NCBI RefSeq assembly: GCF_024734665.1
Contig: NZ_CP102931.1
Coordinates: 6,632,001-6,696,000, forward strand
Direction of reading: 5' to 3'
From: Variovorax paradoxus
Lineage (GTDB): Bacteria > Pseudomonadota > Gammaproteobacteria > Burkholderiales > Burkholderiaceae_C
DNA length: 64,000 nt
This document shows positions 45,237 through 59,207 of this stretch, one piece after another. The notes under the pieces were generated by a model. That model was not told the origin of the DNA. It did not search any database and was given only the letters and a program-made list of their open reading frames with translations. The position numbers and the translations under genes are program-made. Every line of letters begins with the position of its first letter. Position 1 is the first letter of the stretch.

Positions 45237-46468
45237 TCCTTGGCTCCGATGGCGATGCGGCCCTGCCGCACCACCGCGCGCACGGGCTGCTGGCCAAACC
45301 AGTAGGCGAGTTCGGCCGCTTCGCGCACGTTCCACAGCACGAAGTTGGCGGGCATGCCGGGCGCGATGGCGCCGTGTGTATCCTGCAGGCCCAGCGCCCG
45401 CGCGGCGTGCACAGTGACGCCATCAAGCGCTTCAGGCACGGTGAGACGAAACAGCGTGCAGGCCATGTTCACCATCAGCAGCAGGCTCAGTGCCGGCGAG
45501 GTGCCGGGGTTGTGATCTGTGGACACGGCCATCGGCACGCCCGCTGCGCGCAGCGCGGCGATAGGCGGCAGGTGCGTGTCGCGCAGCGTGTAGTAGGCGC
45601 CGGGCAGCAGCACGGCCACGGTGCCCGACTGGCGCATCGCCTCGATGCCTTCGGCCGACAGGTGTTCGATGTGGTCGCACGAGAGCGCCCCATATCGCGC
45701 GGCCAGCGCCGCACCGCCCATGTCCGACAGCTGCTCGGCATGCAGCTTCACCGGCAGGCCCAGCGCCTGCGCGGCCTTGAAGACCTGCTCGGTTTCTTCG
45801 AGCGAGAAGGCGATGCGTTCGCAGAACACGTCGACCGCATCGACCAGCCCTTCGGCCGCCAGCGCGGGGAGCATCTGGTTGCAGACGAGATCGATGTAGT
45901 CGCCACTTCCATTGACCTGGCCCGCGTATTCGGGCGGCAGCGCGTGCGCGCCGAGGAAGGTGGTGCGCACCGTCACGCCATAGGCTTCGCCCAGGCGCCG
46001 CGCCACGCGCAGCTGCTTGCGCTCGTGTTCCAGCGAGAGGCCGTAGCCCGACTTGATCTCGATGGCGCACACACCATCGGCCAGCAACTGTTCGAGCCGC
46101 GACGCGGCCTGCGCGAAGAGCGTGTCTTCGTCAGCCTCGCGCGTGGCGCGCACCGATGAGACGATGCCGCCACCGGCCTTCGCCACTTCTTCGTACGTGG
46201 CGCCCGCGAGCCGCATCGCGAATTCGTTGGCGCGCTGGCCGCCGTAGATCAGGTGCGTGTGGCAATCGACCAGGCCCGGTGTGACGAGCGCGCCGCCGCC
46301 GTCGTGCGGCGCAAGGCTCGCGAACCCTGCCGGCAGTGCGCTGCGCGCGCCGACCCAGCGGATCGCGCCCTGCTCCACCACGATGGCAGCTTCCGCCCCG
46401 GCATCGGTAGCGAGGCGCAGACCGGTCCAGAGGCCGTCGGCCGAAGGGAATTCGTTGGCGGGTTTCAT
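45233..46468 (-). CDS. hutI: Imidazolonepropionase
   Basis: A 411-residue imidazolonepropionase, opening the imidazolone ring to N-formimidoylglutamate. It has '[21 protein letters not shown]', '[21 protein letters not shown]', '[29 protein letters not shown]' (metal His and substrate residues, cited as separate blocks) and '[12 protein letters not shown]'. Length and motifs are standard. It begins 27 nt after hutD and is coupled to hutF by ATGA. Confidence 0.96.
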   Translation of the reverse strand: MKPANEFPSADGLWTGLRLATDAGAEAAIVVEQGAIRWVGARSALPAGFASLAPHDGGGALVTPGLVDCHTHLIYGGQRANEFAMRLAGATYEEVAKAGGGIVSSVRATREADEDTLFAQAASRLEQLLADGVCAIEIKSGYGLSLEHERKQLRVARRLGEAYGVTVRTTFLGAHALPPEYAGQVNGSGDYIDLVCNQMLPALAAEGLVDAVDVFCERIAFSLEETEQVFKAAQALGLPVKLHAEQLSDMGGAALAARYGALSCDHIEHLSAEGIEAMRQSGTVAVLLPGAYYTLRDTHLPPIAALRAAGVPMAVSTDHNPGTSPALSLLLMVNMACTLFRLTVPEALDGVTVHAARALGLQDTHGAIAPGMPANFVLWNVREAAELAYWFGQQPVRAVVRQGRIAIGAKE

Positions 46469-46495
46469 CGTCTTTCCTGTCTTTGCTGTTGCAGG

Positions 46496-47068
46496 TTACG
46501 CCGGCCTGATGCGCACAGCGAGCAACCGTGCATCGGTGCCCTCGGGCACCGCCTGCCAGGCCTGCGCTGCGTCAGCCCACTGCAGGCCCTCGCCTTCGCG
46601 GAACGCTTCGTCGTTCAACCGCCACGCGCCGCGCAACGCCAGCAACACGCCATGCGGCGCGGCGTCGATGGCTGAAACGCCATCGAGCACCAGCACCTCG
46701 GCGCGCCACTGTCCACGCCGCGTCATCACGTTGAAGTCGTTCGACGCACCGCCGAGCAGCGTGCAGTCGACGGCCTCATCGCCGCTGAAGGCAAAGGGCC
46801 GGTGCGGCACGTCGAGCCGATGGTCGATACGCCCGTCGTGCGTGAACAGGCGAACCCCGTCGCCTTCCAGCAGCGTGATGCTGCGGTCGACGCCCGCGAA
46901 CACCGAGAACGGCCCCGCCGCTGCGATGGTCGCGATGCTCACGCGCCAGCCGAAGCTGTCGAGCCCCGCGCCCTGCGGCCAGCTGGCGATTTCCTGCGTG
47001 GTACCGCCGCCGTTCTTCCACGGCATAGCAGGCAGCGCGGCGCGCGAGAAACGAAGCACAACGCTCAT
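46496..47068 (-). CDS. hutD: HutD/Ves-family protein
   Basis: A 190-residue cupin-like HutD protein. Diagnostic blocks are 'MPWKNGGGTTQEIASWP', 'FGWRVSIATIAAAGPFS' and 'VFAGVDRSITLLEGDG' with 'NDFNVMTRRG'. In Pseudomonas fluorescens HutD is reported to limit hut operon overexpression, perhaps by binding formylglutamate; no catalytic role is known. Its start overlaps the permease stop as ATGA, inside the hut operon. Confidence 0.92.
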   Translation of the reverse strand: MSVVLRFSRAALPAMPWKNGGGTTQEIASWPQGAGLDSFGWRVSIATIAAAGPFSVFAGVDRSITLLEGDGVRLFTHDGRIDHRLDVPHRPFAFSGDEAVDCTLLGGASNDFNVMTRRGQWRAEVLVLDGVSAIDAAPHGVLLALRGAWRLNDEAFREGEGLQWADAAQAWQAVPEGTDARLLAVRIRPA

Positions 47069-47733
47069 CGCATCAACCCGCCCTGGCGCAGCCGCTGCTC
47101 GAAGTGCCGCAGCACCAGCGTCATGGTGCCGGTCAGCACGAAGTACACGACCGCGATGGCCAGGTACACCTCCAGCGAGCGGTAAGACACGCTGATGATC
47201 TTCTGCCCTTCATGCATCACGTCGTGGATAGTCAGCAGCGACACCAGCGCCGAGTTCTTGATGAGCGCGATGAACTCGTTGCCCAGCGGCGGAATCATGC
47301 GCACCACCGCCTGCGGCAGCACGATCTGGCGCATCGCCACGCCGGGCGTCATACCCAGCGACTGCGCCGCCATCGTCTGGCCCTTGTCGATCGACTGGAT
47401 CGCGCCGCGCACGATCTCCGACACGTATGCGCCCGAGTACACGCCGAGCCCCAGCACGCCGCACAAGAAGGCCGGCAGAAGAATGCCGAAGTGCGGCAGC
47501 CCGAAGAACAGAATGAACAGCTGCACCAGCAGCGGCGTGCCGCGAATGGCCGCCACATACGCGGTGCACACGCCGTAGAGCCAGCGCCGCTTCGGGTTCA
47601 GCCGGCCGATGCCGACCAGCAGGCCCAGCACGCAGCCCAGCGCCAGCGCGCAGGAGGTGATCTCCACCGTGACGAGCGCGCCGCGCAGCAGGTCGGGCCG
47701 GCCCTCCCAGACGGGCGAGAAATCGAAATCCAT
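47065..47733 (-). CDS. ABC transporter permease, polar amino acid family
   Basis: A 222-residue HisM/GlnP-type permease with about five membrane helices and the cytoplasmic loop 'IVRGAIQSIDKGQTMAAQSLGMTPGVAMRQIVLPQA', which includes the EAA-like motif contacting the ATPase. It follows its binding-protein gene by 7 nt and is coupled to hutD. The location suggests histidine or another hut-related amino acid as substrate. No matching ATPase gene is next to it; it may share the ATPase of another polar amino acid transporter elsewhere. Confidence 0.92.
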   Translation of the reverse strand: MDFDFSPVWEGRPDLLRGALVTVEITSCALALGCVLGLLVGIGRLNPKRRWLYGVCTAYVAAIRGTPLLVQLFILFFGLPHFGILLPAFLCGVLGLGVYSGAYVSEIVRGAIQSIDKGQTMAAQSLGMTPGVAMRQIVLPQAVVRMIPPLGNEFIALIKNSALVSLLTIHDVMHEGQKIISVSYRSLEVYLAIAVVYFVLTGTMTLVLRHFEQRLRQGGLMR

Positions 47734-47740
47734 GGCCCGC

Positions 47741-48493
47741 TTACTTGGCGTTGGCGCTGAACCACTTCTTCACGATCTGGTCGTAGGTGCCGTCCGCTTT
47801 CAGCTTCTCGATGGCGCCGTTCACAGCCTTGGTGAGCTCGGGCGTGTCCTTGCGGATGGCCATGCCGTATTCCTCGGTGGTGATCTGCTCGGGCAGCACC
47901 TTCAGGCCGCCGCGCGTGCGCACGTACTGGTAGGCGGCGGGCTTGCCGGTCACGGCGGCGTCGGCGCGGCCGATGTCGACGAGGTTGAACATCTCCTGGT
48001 TCTTCTCGACTTCCATCAGCTGCACCTGCGGGAATTTCTCCTTGGTGTACGACACCGACTTGGTGCCCACCTGCACGCTGACCTTCTTGCCGTTGATGTC
48101 GGCCGGCGTCTTGATGGCGGTGTTGCCGTCCTTCACCATCACGACGAGGCCGCCCGCGTAGTACGGCACGGTGAAGTCGACGACCTTCTTGCGCTCGTCG
48201 GTGATGTAGATGCCCGAGACGGCCATGTCGAAGCGCTTGGAGATCAGGCCCGGCACGAGGCCCTTGAAGTCGATGTCGATCCACTCGATCTTGCGGCCCA
48301 GCGTCTTGCCGATGGCCTCGACCAGCTCCACGTCGAAGCCGGTGCGCTTGCCGTTCTCCACGAATTCCATCGGCGGGAAGGTGGCATCGGTAGCCACGCG
48401 CAGCGGCTCGCCCTGCGCTTGCGCGGCGCCAGCGAAACCGAAGAGAGCGAGACCGGAGAGTGCGGCGGCGACAAGGGTGCGACGGGTGTTCAT
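47741..48493 (-). CDS. Amino acid ABC transporter substrate-binding protein
   Basis: A 250-residue SBP_bac_3 family protein. A signal peptide ends after 'FAGAAQAQG' (about residue 26). Then 'LRVATDATFPPMEFVENGKRTGFDVELVEAIGK' and 'FDMAVSGIYITDERKKVVDF' are the standard ligand-binding blocks, with 'DIGRADAAVTGKPAAYQYV' towards the middle. It probably binds histidine or a similar polar amino acid, given its place between iclR and the hutD-I-F-G genes. The ligand is not proven by sequence. Confidence 0.92.
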   Translation of the reverse strand: MNTRRTLVAAALSGLALFGFAGAAQAQGEPLRVATDATFPPMEFVENGKRTGFDVELVEAIGKTLGRKIEWIDIDFKGLVPGLISKRFDMAVSGIYITDERKKVVDFTVPYYAGGLVVMVKDGNTAIKTPADINGKKVSVQVGTKSVSYTKEKFPQVQLMEVEKNQEMFNLVDIGRADAAVTGKPAAYQYVRTRGGLKVLPEQITTEEYGMAIRKDTPELTKAVNGAIEKLKADGTYDQIVKKWFSANAK

Positions 48494-48538
48494 GGTGAAA
48501 GGCTTCCGTGGGAATGAAAAAGAAAGAGCAGCGCGCGA

Positions 48539-49273
48539 CTACTGCAGGGCGCGAGAGATGCGGGCCGCCGTGACGACGGTCATGTGGAGCAATGCAGCTT
48601 CCATGCCCTCGACGCGCGTGAGCGGCGCCATGAGCGTGATCGCGCCGCGCAGGCGCCGCCCCGAGGCGAGCACCGGCGCGCTCGCGCCCCACACGCCGGC
48701 ATCGACCTCGCCGTGGGTCACGGCATGGCCGGCTTCGCGGATGGCATCGAGTTCGGCGGCACGCTCGGCACGGCGTTCAGGGCTTTCGGCCAGCCCGTCG
48801 AGCAGGGCATCGCGCTGGTCGAGCGGCATGTGGGCCAGCAGGCACTTGGCGCTGGCGCCGTCGCGCGCCGGCACGCTGCGGCCGCGATCGAAGGAGCAGC
48901 GCAGCGACTGCTCGCTGTCGATCATCTCCAGGCACACGACGCGCTCGTTCACGGCCGTGACCAGCGCCACGCTCTCGTGCGTCTGCTGGGCCAGCACGCG
49001 CATGTCGGCGCGCGCCGCCATCACGAGATCGGAGTTGCCGTCGAAGCCGGTGGCCAGCTGCACGCTCACCGGCCCCGGCGAGTAGCGGCCCTCGGACTCC
49101 ATCACGAAGCCCCAGCGGCGCAGCGTGGCGATCTGCCGGTACAGCGTGCTCTGCGACAGGCCGGTGGCCTGCACCAGCTCGGCCGCCGTCATTGCCGCCT
49201 TGCTTTGCGCCAGCACCGACAGCACGAACAGCGCGCGGTCGTTGTGGGCGGGAGCTTCAATCGGGGGCGTCAT
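48539..49273 (-). CDS. IclR-family transcriptional regulator
   Basis: A 244-residue IclR-type regulator. The winged HTH is 'ALFVLSVLAQSKAAMTAAELVQATGLSQSTLYRQI', and the effector domain ends with 'GASAPVLASGRRLRGAITLMAPLTRV'. ATG at 49273 is used; a TTG 23 codons earlier is possible. It lies inside the hut gene block, after the PhyH-like gene and before the amino acid transporter genes, in the same direction. A second local regulator beside HutC is unusual; it may control the transporter-hutD-I-F-G part. Confidence 0.88.
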   Translation of the reverse strand: MTPPIEAPAHNDRALFVLSVLAQSKAAMTAAELVQATGLSQSTLYRQIATLRRWGFVMESEGRYSPGPVSVQLATGFDGNSDLVMAARADMRVLAQQTHESVALVTAVNERVVCLEMIDSEQSLRCSFDRGRSVPARDGASAKCLLAHMPLDQRDALLDGLAESPERRAERAAELDAIREAGHAVTHGEVDAGVWGASAPVLASGRRLRGAITLMAPLTRVEGMEAALLHMTVVTAARISRALQ

Positions 49274-49414
49274 CGGAGGCAATCGCTGGAGGTCGAAAGT
49301 GGATCCGGCGTGCAGTATCTTGCTCGCCGTTCTCACTTCCAAGTCTTGATTCCCATTCGATGGGAATGAGCGCGTTTTTTCTTTCTACCTTCGTCTTAAC
49401 CCGGGGCGGCCTCT

Positions 49415-50265
49415 TCAGCCCACCAGCAGCGGAAAGCGCGCGTCGTCCATGGGCGCGCCCGCCGGCAGCGTGTCGGCCAGCCCGGGGAAGTCGGGCGAGG
49501 TCTTCCAGCTGCGCGGCGCATGGCGGATGTCGTCGCCCAGGAAGCGCACCGAGAACACGCGGCGCCGGTTCCGCCCCTCGACCCCGGCGGCCGCGTGCAG
49601 CGTGAGCATGTGGAAGCAGACGAAATCGCCGGGCTCGATGTTCCAGCCGACGATGGGAAAGCGCTCGCGATCGCCCTCGATGTCGGGCAGGTCTTGCAGG
49701 CTGCCTTCGGGGAACCACTTGGCGTGGTTGTCCATGAAGGTGCGCGGCATCAGCCACGGCCCCTTGTGGGAGCCGGCCACGAACTCGAGCGTGGCAGCGC
49801 GCGACACCGGATCGACCGGAATCCACATGCTGACGTTCTGCTCGCCCTCGATGTTGTAGTAGGGCTGGTCCTGGTGCCACGGCGTGCGCTGACGCGTGCC
49901 GGGCTCCTTCACGAGCAGGTGGTCGTGGTACAGCCGCACGGTCTGCGAACCCATGAGGCGCTGCGCCAGTTGCGCGAGTGGCGCCTCGAAGATGAAGCGG
50001 CGGAAGGCGTCGATGTCCTGCCAGTTGCAGAAGTCCTCGAAGAAGCGGCCCGGGTCGTCGGGCCGGCTCGCCACCTTGGCGCGCGGGCTGGGCGCGGCGA
50101 GGTTGGCTTCGATGCCGCCCTGCAGCAGCGCCAGTTCGCCCGGCGTGAGCAGCTGTCGGATGCAGACCGCACCGTCGCGCTGGAACTGCGCGACCAGCGC
50201 GTCGTCTACGCGCGCCTGAACGCGGCGCTGCAGTTCCCGGGCGTCGGGAAGGACCGCGCCCGCCA

Positions 50266-50266
<1 letters not shown>
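49415..50266 (-). CDS. Phytanoyl-CoA dioxygenase (PhyH) family protein
   Basis: A 283-residue Fe(II)/2-oxoglutarate-dependent dioxygenase of the PhyH family. The iron ligands appear in 'TPWHQDQPYYN' (His-x-Asp) and 'FVCFHMLTLHAAAGV' (distal His), and an Arg for 2-oxoglutarate lies in 'RRRVFSVRFLGDD'. It shares one base with the hutU stop (TGATG), so it is translated with hutU. PhyH proteins are not part of the known histidine pathway; this one may hydroxylate a histidine-related compound taken up by the same operon. Substrate unknown. The 141-bp gap after it contains no gene. Confidence 0.85.
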
Positions 50267-51993
<1,727 letters not shown>

Positions 51994-52021
51994 GGCGTGG
52001 TTCTCCTAATCGGGGTGTGTT

Positions 52022-53581
52022 TTACGAGTGACTGGGCAGGATGTCGAGCAGCGCGGCCGGCAGCTCGGCCTTCAGCGCCCACTGGCGCATGGCTTCGATG
52101 TCGGGGGCGAGGTAGCGGTCGCGTTCGAGGAAGGCGACCTTCTGGCGGATGGCGGCGAATTCGGCTTCGACCAGCGGCGAGCTCTTGAGATTTCGCTTGA
52201 GCTCGATACCTTGGGCCGCGGCCATGGCTTCGATGCCGACCACCACCGCGGTGTTGTTGACCATGTCGGCCAGACGACGGCCCGCGAAGGTGGCCATCGA
52301 CACGTGGTCTTCCTGGTTGGCCGAAGTGGGCAGGCTGTCGACGCTGGCGGGGTGCGCGAGCGACTTGTTCTCCGAAGCCAATGCGGCCGCCGTGACCTGC
52401 GCGATCATGAAACCGGAATTGAGGCCGCCATCGCGCACCAGGAACGGCGGCAGGCCCGACAGGCCCGTATCGAGCAGCAGCGCGATGCGGCGCTCGGCAA
52501 TCGCGCCGACTTCGCTGATGGCCAGCGCAATGATGTCGGCCGCGAATGCGACGGGCTCGGCGTGGAAGTTGCCGCCCGAGATCACCTCGCCGGTGTCGCA
52601 GAACACGAGCGGGTTGTCCGATGCGGCATTGGCCTCGATGACCAGCACGCGCGCGGCGTGCGCGAGGTTGTCGAGGCAGGCGCCCATCACCTGCGGGATG
52701 CAGCGCACCGAGTACGGGTCTTGCACGCGGCCGCAGTCGGCGTGCGAGGGAACGATCTCGCTGCCTTCGAGCAGCGTGCGCACCGCGCCCGCCACGGCAA
52801 TCTGGCCGAGCTGGCCCCGCGCGGCGTGGATGCGTGCGTCGAAAGGCTTGATCGAGCCCTGGATGGCTTCGAGCGAGAGCGCACCCGACATCAGCGAAGA
52901 GGCGAACACGTCTTCCGCGCCGAACAGGCCGAAGAGCGCGAGCGCGGTCGACACCTGCGTGCCGTTGAGCAGCGCGAGGCCTTCCTTGGGGCCGAGCACG
53001 AAGGGTTCGAGGCCGATGCTGCGCATGGCTTCCGCACCGCCGACCACCTTGCCATCGGCCAAAGTCGCCTGGCCTTCGCCGATCAGCACGCAGGCCATGT
53101 GCGCGAGCGGTGCGAGGTCACCTGAAGCGCCGACCGAGCCCTTGCACGGGATGCTCGGCGTGACGCCCGCGTTGAACAAGGCCAGCAGCGCATCGACCAG
53201 CGCGGGCCGCACGCCCGAATGGCCGCGCGCCAGGCTCACCGCCTTGGTCGCGAGGATCATGCGCACGACAGGCGCAGCCAGCGGCTCGCCCGTGCCGACG
53301 CTGTGCGACAGCACCAGGTTGCGCTGCAGCTCCGCCAGGTGGTCGTTGCCGATGCGCGTGCTGGCGAGCTTGCCGAAGCCGGTGTTGATGCCGTAGACGA
53401 CCTGGTCGTTCTCGACGATGTGGCGCACGGCAGCCTCGGCGCGCAGCATGCCGTCGCGCACCGACGCATCGAGCGCAAGTTGCACGCCGCCGGCCTGGAT
53501 GCGTCGCAGCATCGCTAGATCGACCTTGCCGGGCATGAGGGTCAAAGTGGCATCTGGAGTGGCGGTGTGATTGCTTGGCAT
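52022..53581 (-). CDS. hutH: Histidine ammonia-lyase
   Basis: A 519-residue histidase, first step of the pathway (histidine to urocanate and ammonia). The prosthetic MIO group forms from Ala152-Ser153-Gly154 in '[15 protein letters not shown]'. Other blocks are '[11 protein letters not shown]', '[14 protein letters not shown]' and 'SADQ'-like '[15 protein letters not shown]'. The ATG at 53581 is used; a HutC-like operator sits 6-19 nt upstream and overlaps the weak ribosome site. hutH begins the hutH-U-phyH-iclR-transporter-hutD-I-F-G block. Confidence 0.97.
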   Translation of the reverse strand: MPSNHTATPDATLTLMPGKVDLAMLRRIQAGGVQLALDASVRDGMLRAEAAVRHIVENDQVVYGINTGFGKLASTRIGNDHLAELQRNLVLSHSVGTGEPLAAPVVRMILATKAVSLARGHSGVRPALVDALLALFNAGVTPSIPCKGSVGASGDLAPLAHMACVLIGEGQATLADGKVVGGAEAMRSIGLEPFVLGPKEGLALLNGTQVSTALALFGLFGAEDVFASSLMSGALSLEAIQGSIKPFDARIHAARGQLGQIAVAGAVRTLLEGSEIVPSHADCGRVQDPYSVRCIPQVMGACLDNLAHAARVLVIEANAASDNPLVFCDTGEVISGGNFHAEPVAFAADIIALAISEVGAIAERRIALLLDTGLSGLPPFLVRDGGLNSGFMIAQVTAAALASENKSLAHPASVDSLPTSANQEDHVSMATFAGRRLADMVNNTAVVVGIEAMAAAQGIELKRNLKSSPLVEAEFAAIRQKVAFLERDRYLAPDIEAMRQWALKAELPAALLDILPSHS

Positions 53582-53586
53582 GTGAA

Positions 53587-53600
53587 CCTGTCTATACAAG
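53587..53600. promoter_or_regulatory. HutC-like operator before hutH
   Basis: CCTGTCTATACAAG is nearly palindromic (CTTGTATA/TATACAAG type) and resembles the HutC site known from Pseudomonas. It differs by one base from the complement of the site at 57105-57118. It lies between the convergently read hutC end and hutH start, overlapping the hutH translation start region. Confidence 0.7.
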
Positions 53601-53641
53601 TAGTTGCGAGAGAAAACGTAGGTCTCTGAGGACGAAAAAAA

Positions 53642-54379
53642 CTAGCCGAAGCTCGGGTTGCCGTCGGCTCGGAAGCGACTGCCCAGGCTGTAGCGCGAAG
53701 CGGGATGAAGGCAGCGCACCCAGGTCACGGGCGTGTTGCGTATCCACGTGCGGCGCGTCAGCAGCAGGCAGGGGTCGGTGGGTGCCATCGCGAGCCTTTG
53801 CGCCTGCTCCGGGTTGGGCAGCACGGCATCGACGACGTGTTCGATCTGGTCGAAGGGCACGTTGCGCACCAGGTATTCGCTGGGCGGCATGGCGGTGAAG
53901 TCTTGTTCGAGGTAGTCGGGCACGACCTGCGGGTTGACGTAGCGCTCTTCGAGCTGCACCGGCGTTTCGTTCTCCAGGTGCAGGCAGGCGCTGTGGAACA
54001 CCGAGTCGCCAGCGCGCAGGTCGAGCCACGCAGCCACGTCGGGCGAGGCGGCAATGCGTTCGACCTCGATCATTTCGCAGCGGTAGTCGTGCCCGCGCTG
54101 GCGGATTTCGCTGGCGATGTTGGCGATCTGCAGCAGCGTGGACTGCGGCTTGTTCTCGGCCACGAAGCTGCCGACGCCCGCCACGCGCACGATGCGGCCC
54201 TGTTCCACCAGTTCGCGCAGCGCACGATTCACAGTCATGCGCGCCATGCCGAACTGCGCCACCAACTCGTGCTCCGAAGGCAGGCGGTGGCCGGGCGGCC
54301 ACGTGCCGTCCTGGATCTTGCGGGAGATGTGATCCTTGACTTGCGCGTAGAGCGCGAGGGTTGGCAGGTCGCGTTTCAT
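53642..54379 (-). CDS. hutC: Histidine utilisation repressor HutC (GntR family)
   Basis: A 245-residue GntR/HutC-family regulator. The winged HTH is 'YAQVKDHISRKIQDGTWPPGHRLPSEHELVAQFGMARMTVNRAL' (residues about 10-55, given here as motif region), and the UTRA ligand domain includes 'QLEERYVNPQVVPDYLEQDF' and 'TRRTWIRNTPVTWVRCLHPASRY'. HutC proteins are released from DNA by urocanate. The ATG at 54379 is chosen; a TTG overlapping the ATPase stop is an alternative. It sits between an ABC transporter operon and hutH, and HutC-like sites occur before both. Confidence 0.95.
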   Translation of the reverse strand: MKRDLPTLALYAQVKDHISRKIQDGTWPPGHRLPSEHELVAQFGMARMTVNRALRELVEQGRIVRVAGVGSFVAENKPQSTLLQIANIASEIRQRGHDYRCEMIEVERIAASPDVAAWLDLRAGDSVFHSACLHLENETPVQLEERYVNPQVVPDYLEQDFTAMPPSEYLVRNVPFDQIEHVVDAVLPNPEQAQRLAMAPTDPCLLLTRRTWIRNTPVTWVRCLHPASRYSLGSRFRADGNPSFG

Positions 54380-54387
54380 CGTTTCGG

Positions 54388-55169
<782 letters not shown>

Positions 55170-55185
<16 letters not shown>

Positions 55186-56033
55186 GCAAACAGACGGCGG
55201 TTGAGTGCCTTGAAGGCGAAGTCAGATAAGAGGCCGATGACGCCGATCACGATGATCCCGAAGATGATCTGGCCGGTATTCAGCAGCGCCTGGCTGTCGG
55301 TGATCATGTGGCCGATGCCCGACGAAGAGCCGATCAGCTCCGCCACGATCACATACGTCCACGCCCAGCCCAGTACGAGGCGCAGCGTTTCGGCGATGCC
55401 CGGCGCGGCGCCCGGAATGAGCACGCGCGCCACGATGCCGCGGCTGTTGGCGCCCAGCGTGTAGGCCGCTTCGACCAGGTCGCGCCGCGCGCCACCCACC
55501 GTAACGGCCACCATCAGCACGATCTGGAAGAACGAGCCGATGAAGATCACCAGCAGCTTCTGCATCTCGCCCAGGCCCGCCCAGAGAATGAGCAGCGGAA
55601 TGAAGGCCGAGGCCGGCAGGTAGCGGCAAAAGGACACGAAGGGCTCGAAGAAGGCTTCGACGGTCTTCCAGGTGCCCATGGCAATGCCCAGTGGCACGGC
55701 GAACACTGCCGCCAGCAGGAAGCCGCCGAACACGCGCCACACGGTCATGCCGATGTCGCCGATGAAGCCGTACTCGGTGAAGAGAAGCCAGCCCTCCTTG
55801 ACCATGGTCGGCGGGCTCGCGAGGAAGGTCGGCGGCACGAAGCCGCCGAGCGTGGCAATGGCCCACACGAGCACGAAGACGACGAAGAACGCGAGCCCCA
55901 GCAGCACGCGCGCACGCGTGCCGATGGGTTCGAGCGGTGCGAACGCGCGGCGGCGCGCGGGCGCGACGACCGGCGCCGCTGCGGGCCTGGGGGCAGGCGC
56001 CGCGGCCACCGCGGCGGACGGCATTTGCGACAT
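55170..56033 (-). CDS. ABC transporter permease, nitrate/sulfonate/taurine family
   Basis: A 287-residue permease. The first ~45 residues are Ala/Pro/Arg-rich and cytoplasmic, followed by about six membrane helices. The EAA loop is 'RRDLVEAAYTLGANSRGIVARVLIPGAAPGI'. It starts 4 nt after the binding-protein stop (ATG at 56033; an ATG-like start 8 codons upstream overlaps that gene and is rejected). Partner of the adjacent ATPase and binding protein. Confidence 0.92.
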
Positions 56034-56037
56034 GGTG

Positions 56038-57012
56038 TTACTTGACGAAGCTTGCATCGAAGGTCGCCGCGAAATCTTCAGGCGCCTTGCGGATCACGCC
56101 GGCTTCCAGAAGGATGGGCGTGGCTTCCTTCATGAAGCTGGTGAGTTCGCCAGCAAAGAACTTCTGGTTGGCGGCCTTGTCCTGCCAGCGCAGGAAGGCC
56201 GACGACTTGGCGAACTGCTCGCCGCTCTGCTTCACGGCGGAGCCCATGAGCTCGTTCGACTTCTCGGGCTCGGCCTTGATCATGTCGAGCGCCTCGAAGT
56301 ACGACTTGGTGAGCGCGGCGGCGGCCTTGGCGTTGGCCTTGAGCCAGGTGGGCGCGCAGCCGACGGTGTCCATCACCATCGGGTAGTCGAGCGTGGTGGC
56401 CAGGATCTTGCCGGCGGCGGGGTTGGCGCGCACGGTCGAGAGGTACGGCTCGTAGGTCATGGCGGCGTCGTTCTGGCCGGCCACGAAGGCCTGGGCCGAG
56501 GCCTGCGGCGACAGCGTGGTGGTCTTCACGTCCTTCAGCGTCATGCCGTTCTTGTTGAGCATCCAGGCCAGGCCGAAGTAAGGGGCGGTGCCGGGGGCGT
56601 CGACGCCGATGGTCTTGCCCTTGAGGTCGGAGAACTTGCTGACGTCGCCGCGCACGGCGAGGCCGTCGGCGCCGTAGGACTTGTCCATCTGGAAGATCTG
56701 CACGATGGGCACGCCGTTGGCATTCCAGGCCACGTGCGTCTCGACCGTGGTGGCCGCGCACTGGATGGCACCGGAGGCCAGCGCCAGGTGGCGGTCCTTC
56801 TGAGGGATCATCTTGAGCTCGACGTCGAGCCCGTTCTTCTTGAAGATGCCGGCCTTGTCCGCCAGCGAGAGCGGCGCGAAGCCGGTCCAGCCGGACATGC
56901 CGAGCGCGATCTTCGTCATGTCCTGGGCGGCGGCCGTTCCGGCCATGCCCGCTGCACATGCCCCTGCTGCCAGCAGCGAAGCGACTTTCACAACTACCGT
57001 CTTCTTGACCAT
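56038..57012 (-). CDS. ABC transporter substrate-binding protein, NMT1/THI5-like
   Basis: A 324-residue periplasmic binding protein of the NMT1/SsuA group. A signal peptide ends near 'AGTAAAQD' (residue ~29). Family blocks are 'IALGMSGWTGFAPLSLADKAGIFKKNGLDVEL' (split over two strands), 'GAIQCAATTVETHVAW' and 'KGKTIGVDAPGTAPYFG'. CAGGAG precedes the ATG. It is the first gene of the ABC-hutC operon, with a HutC-like site 93 nt upstream. The ligand could be urocanate or histidine; no binding residues can be assigned with confidence. Confidence 0.9.
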   Translation of the reverse strand: MVKKTVVVKVASLLAAGACAAGMAGTAAAQDMTKIALGMSGWTGFAPLSLADKAGIFKKNGLDVELKMIPQKDRHLALASGAIQCAATTVETHVAWNANGVPIVQIFQMDKSYGADGLAVRGDVSKFSDLKGKTIGVDAPGTAPYFGLAWMLNKNGMTLKDVKTTTLSPQASAQAFVAGQNDAAMTYEPYLSTVRANPAAGKILATTLDYPMVMDTVGCAPTWLKANAKAAAALTKSYFEALDMIKAEPEKSNELMGSAVKQSGEQFAKSSAFLRWQDKAANQKFFAGELTSFMKEATPILLEAGVIRKAPEDFAATFDASFVK

Positions 57013-57104
57013 GGGTACTCCTGGGGTCTGTTCTTAGGAAAAGGCTCGGCGGCGGGCCCGATGGCCGGGTAACGCACGCCTCGCATTGTTGCCAAGCGCC
57101 CCAA

Positions 57105-57118
57105 CTTGTATATACAGG
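57105..57118. promoter_or_regulatory. HutC-like operator before the ABC-hutC operon
   Basis: CTTGTATATACAGG is almost a perfect palindrome and matches the HutC-type site seen before hutH (13 of 14 bases on the opposite strand). It lies 93 bp before the binding-protein start, suggesting that hutC is autoregulated together with the transporter. Confidence 0.75.
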
Positions 57119-57169
57119 ATAACCCGAAAGCTCATTTTTGGTGCACTTCCTTGGGAAATGCACCGCTTT

Positions 57170-57183
57170 GCTGTCTAGACAAG
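57170..57183. promoter_or_regulatory. Second, weaker HutC-like site in the recQ-side of the gap
   Basis: GCTGTCTAGACAAG has the same CTTGTnTAnACAG skeleton on the opposite strand and lies 65 bp (six helical turns) from the site at 57105, centre to centre. Two sites on one DNA face would allow cooperative binding. It is 120 bp before the proposed recQ start. Confidence 0.5.
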
Positions 57184-57302
57184 GGAGGCCGCGGGACGGG
57201 GGTGACCATCGCAAACCTCGTGCCACAGTCATATCGACGGGGCTGGGGGACAATCGACGGCCCACCCTCTTTGCCCCCTTTCCGACCTCCCCACCGCTGC
57301 CT

Positions 57303-59195
<1,893 letters not shown>

Positions 59196-59207
59196 AGGCT
59201 GCAGCGT

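Noticed and set aside
57170..57183. HutC-like palindrome as a control site for recQ
   Set aside because: It matches the hut site family and pairs with the neighbouring site by helical spacing, so it more likely belongs to the ABC-hutC promoter.
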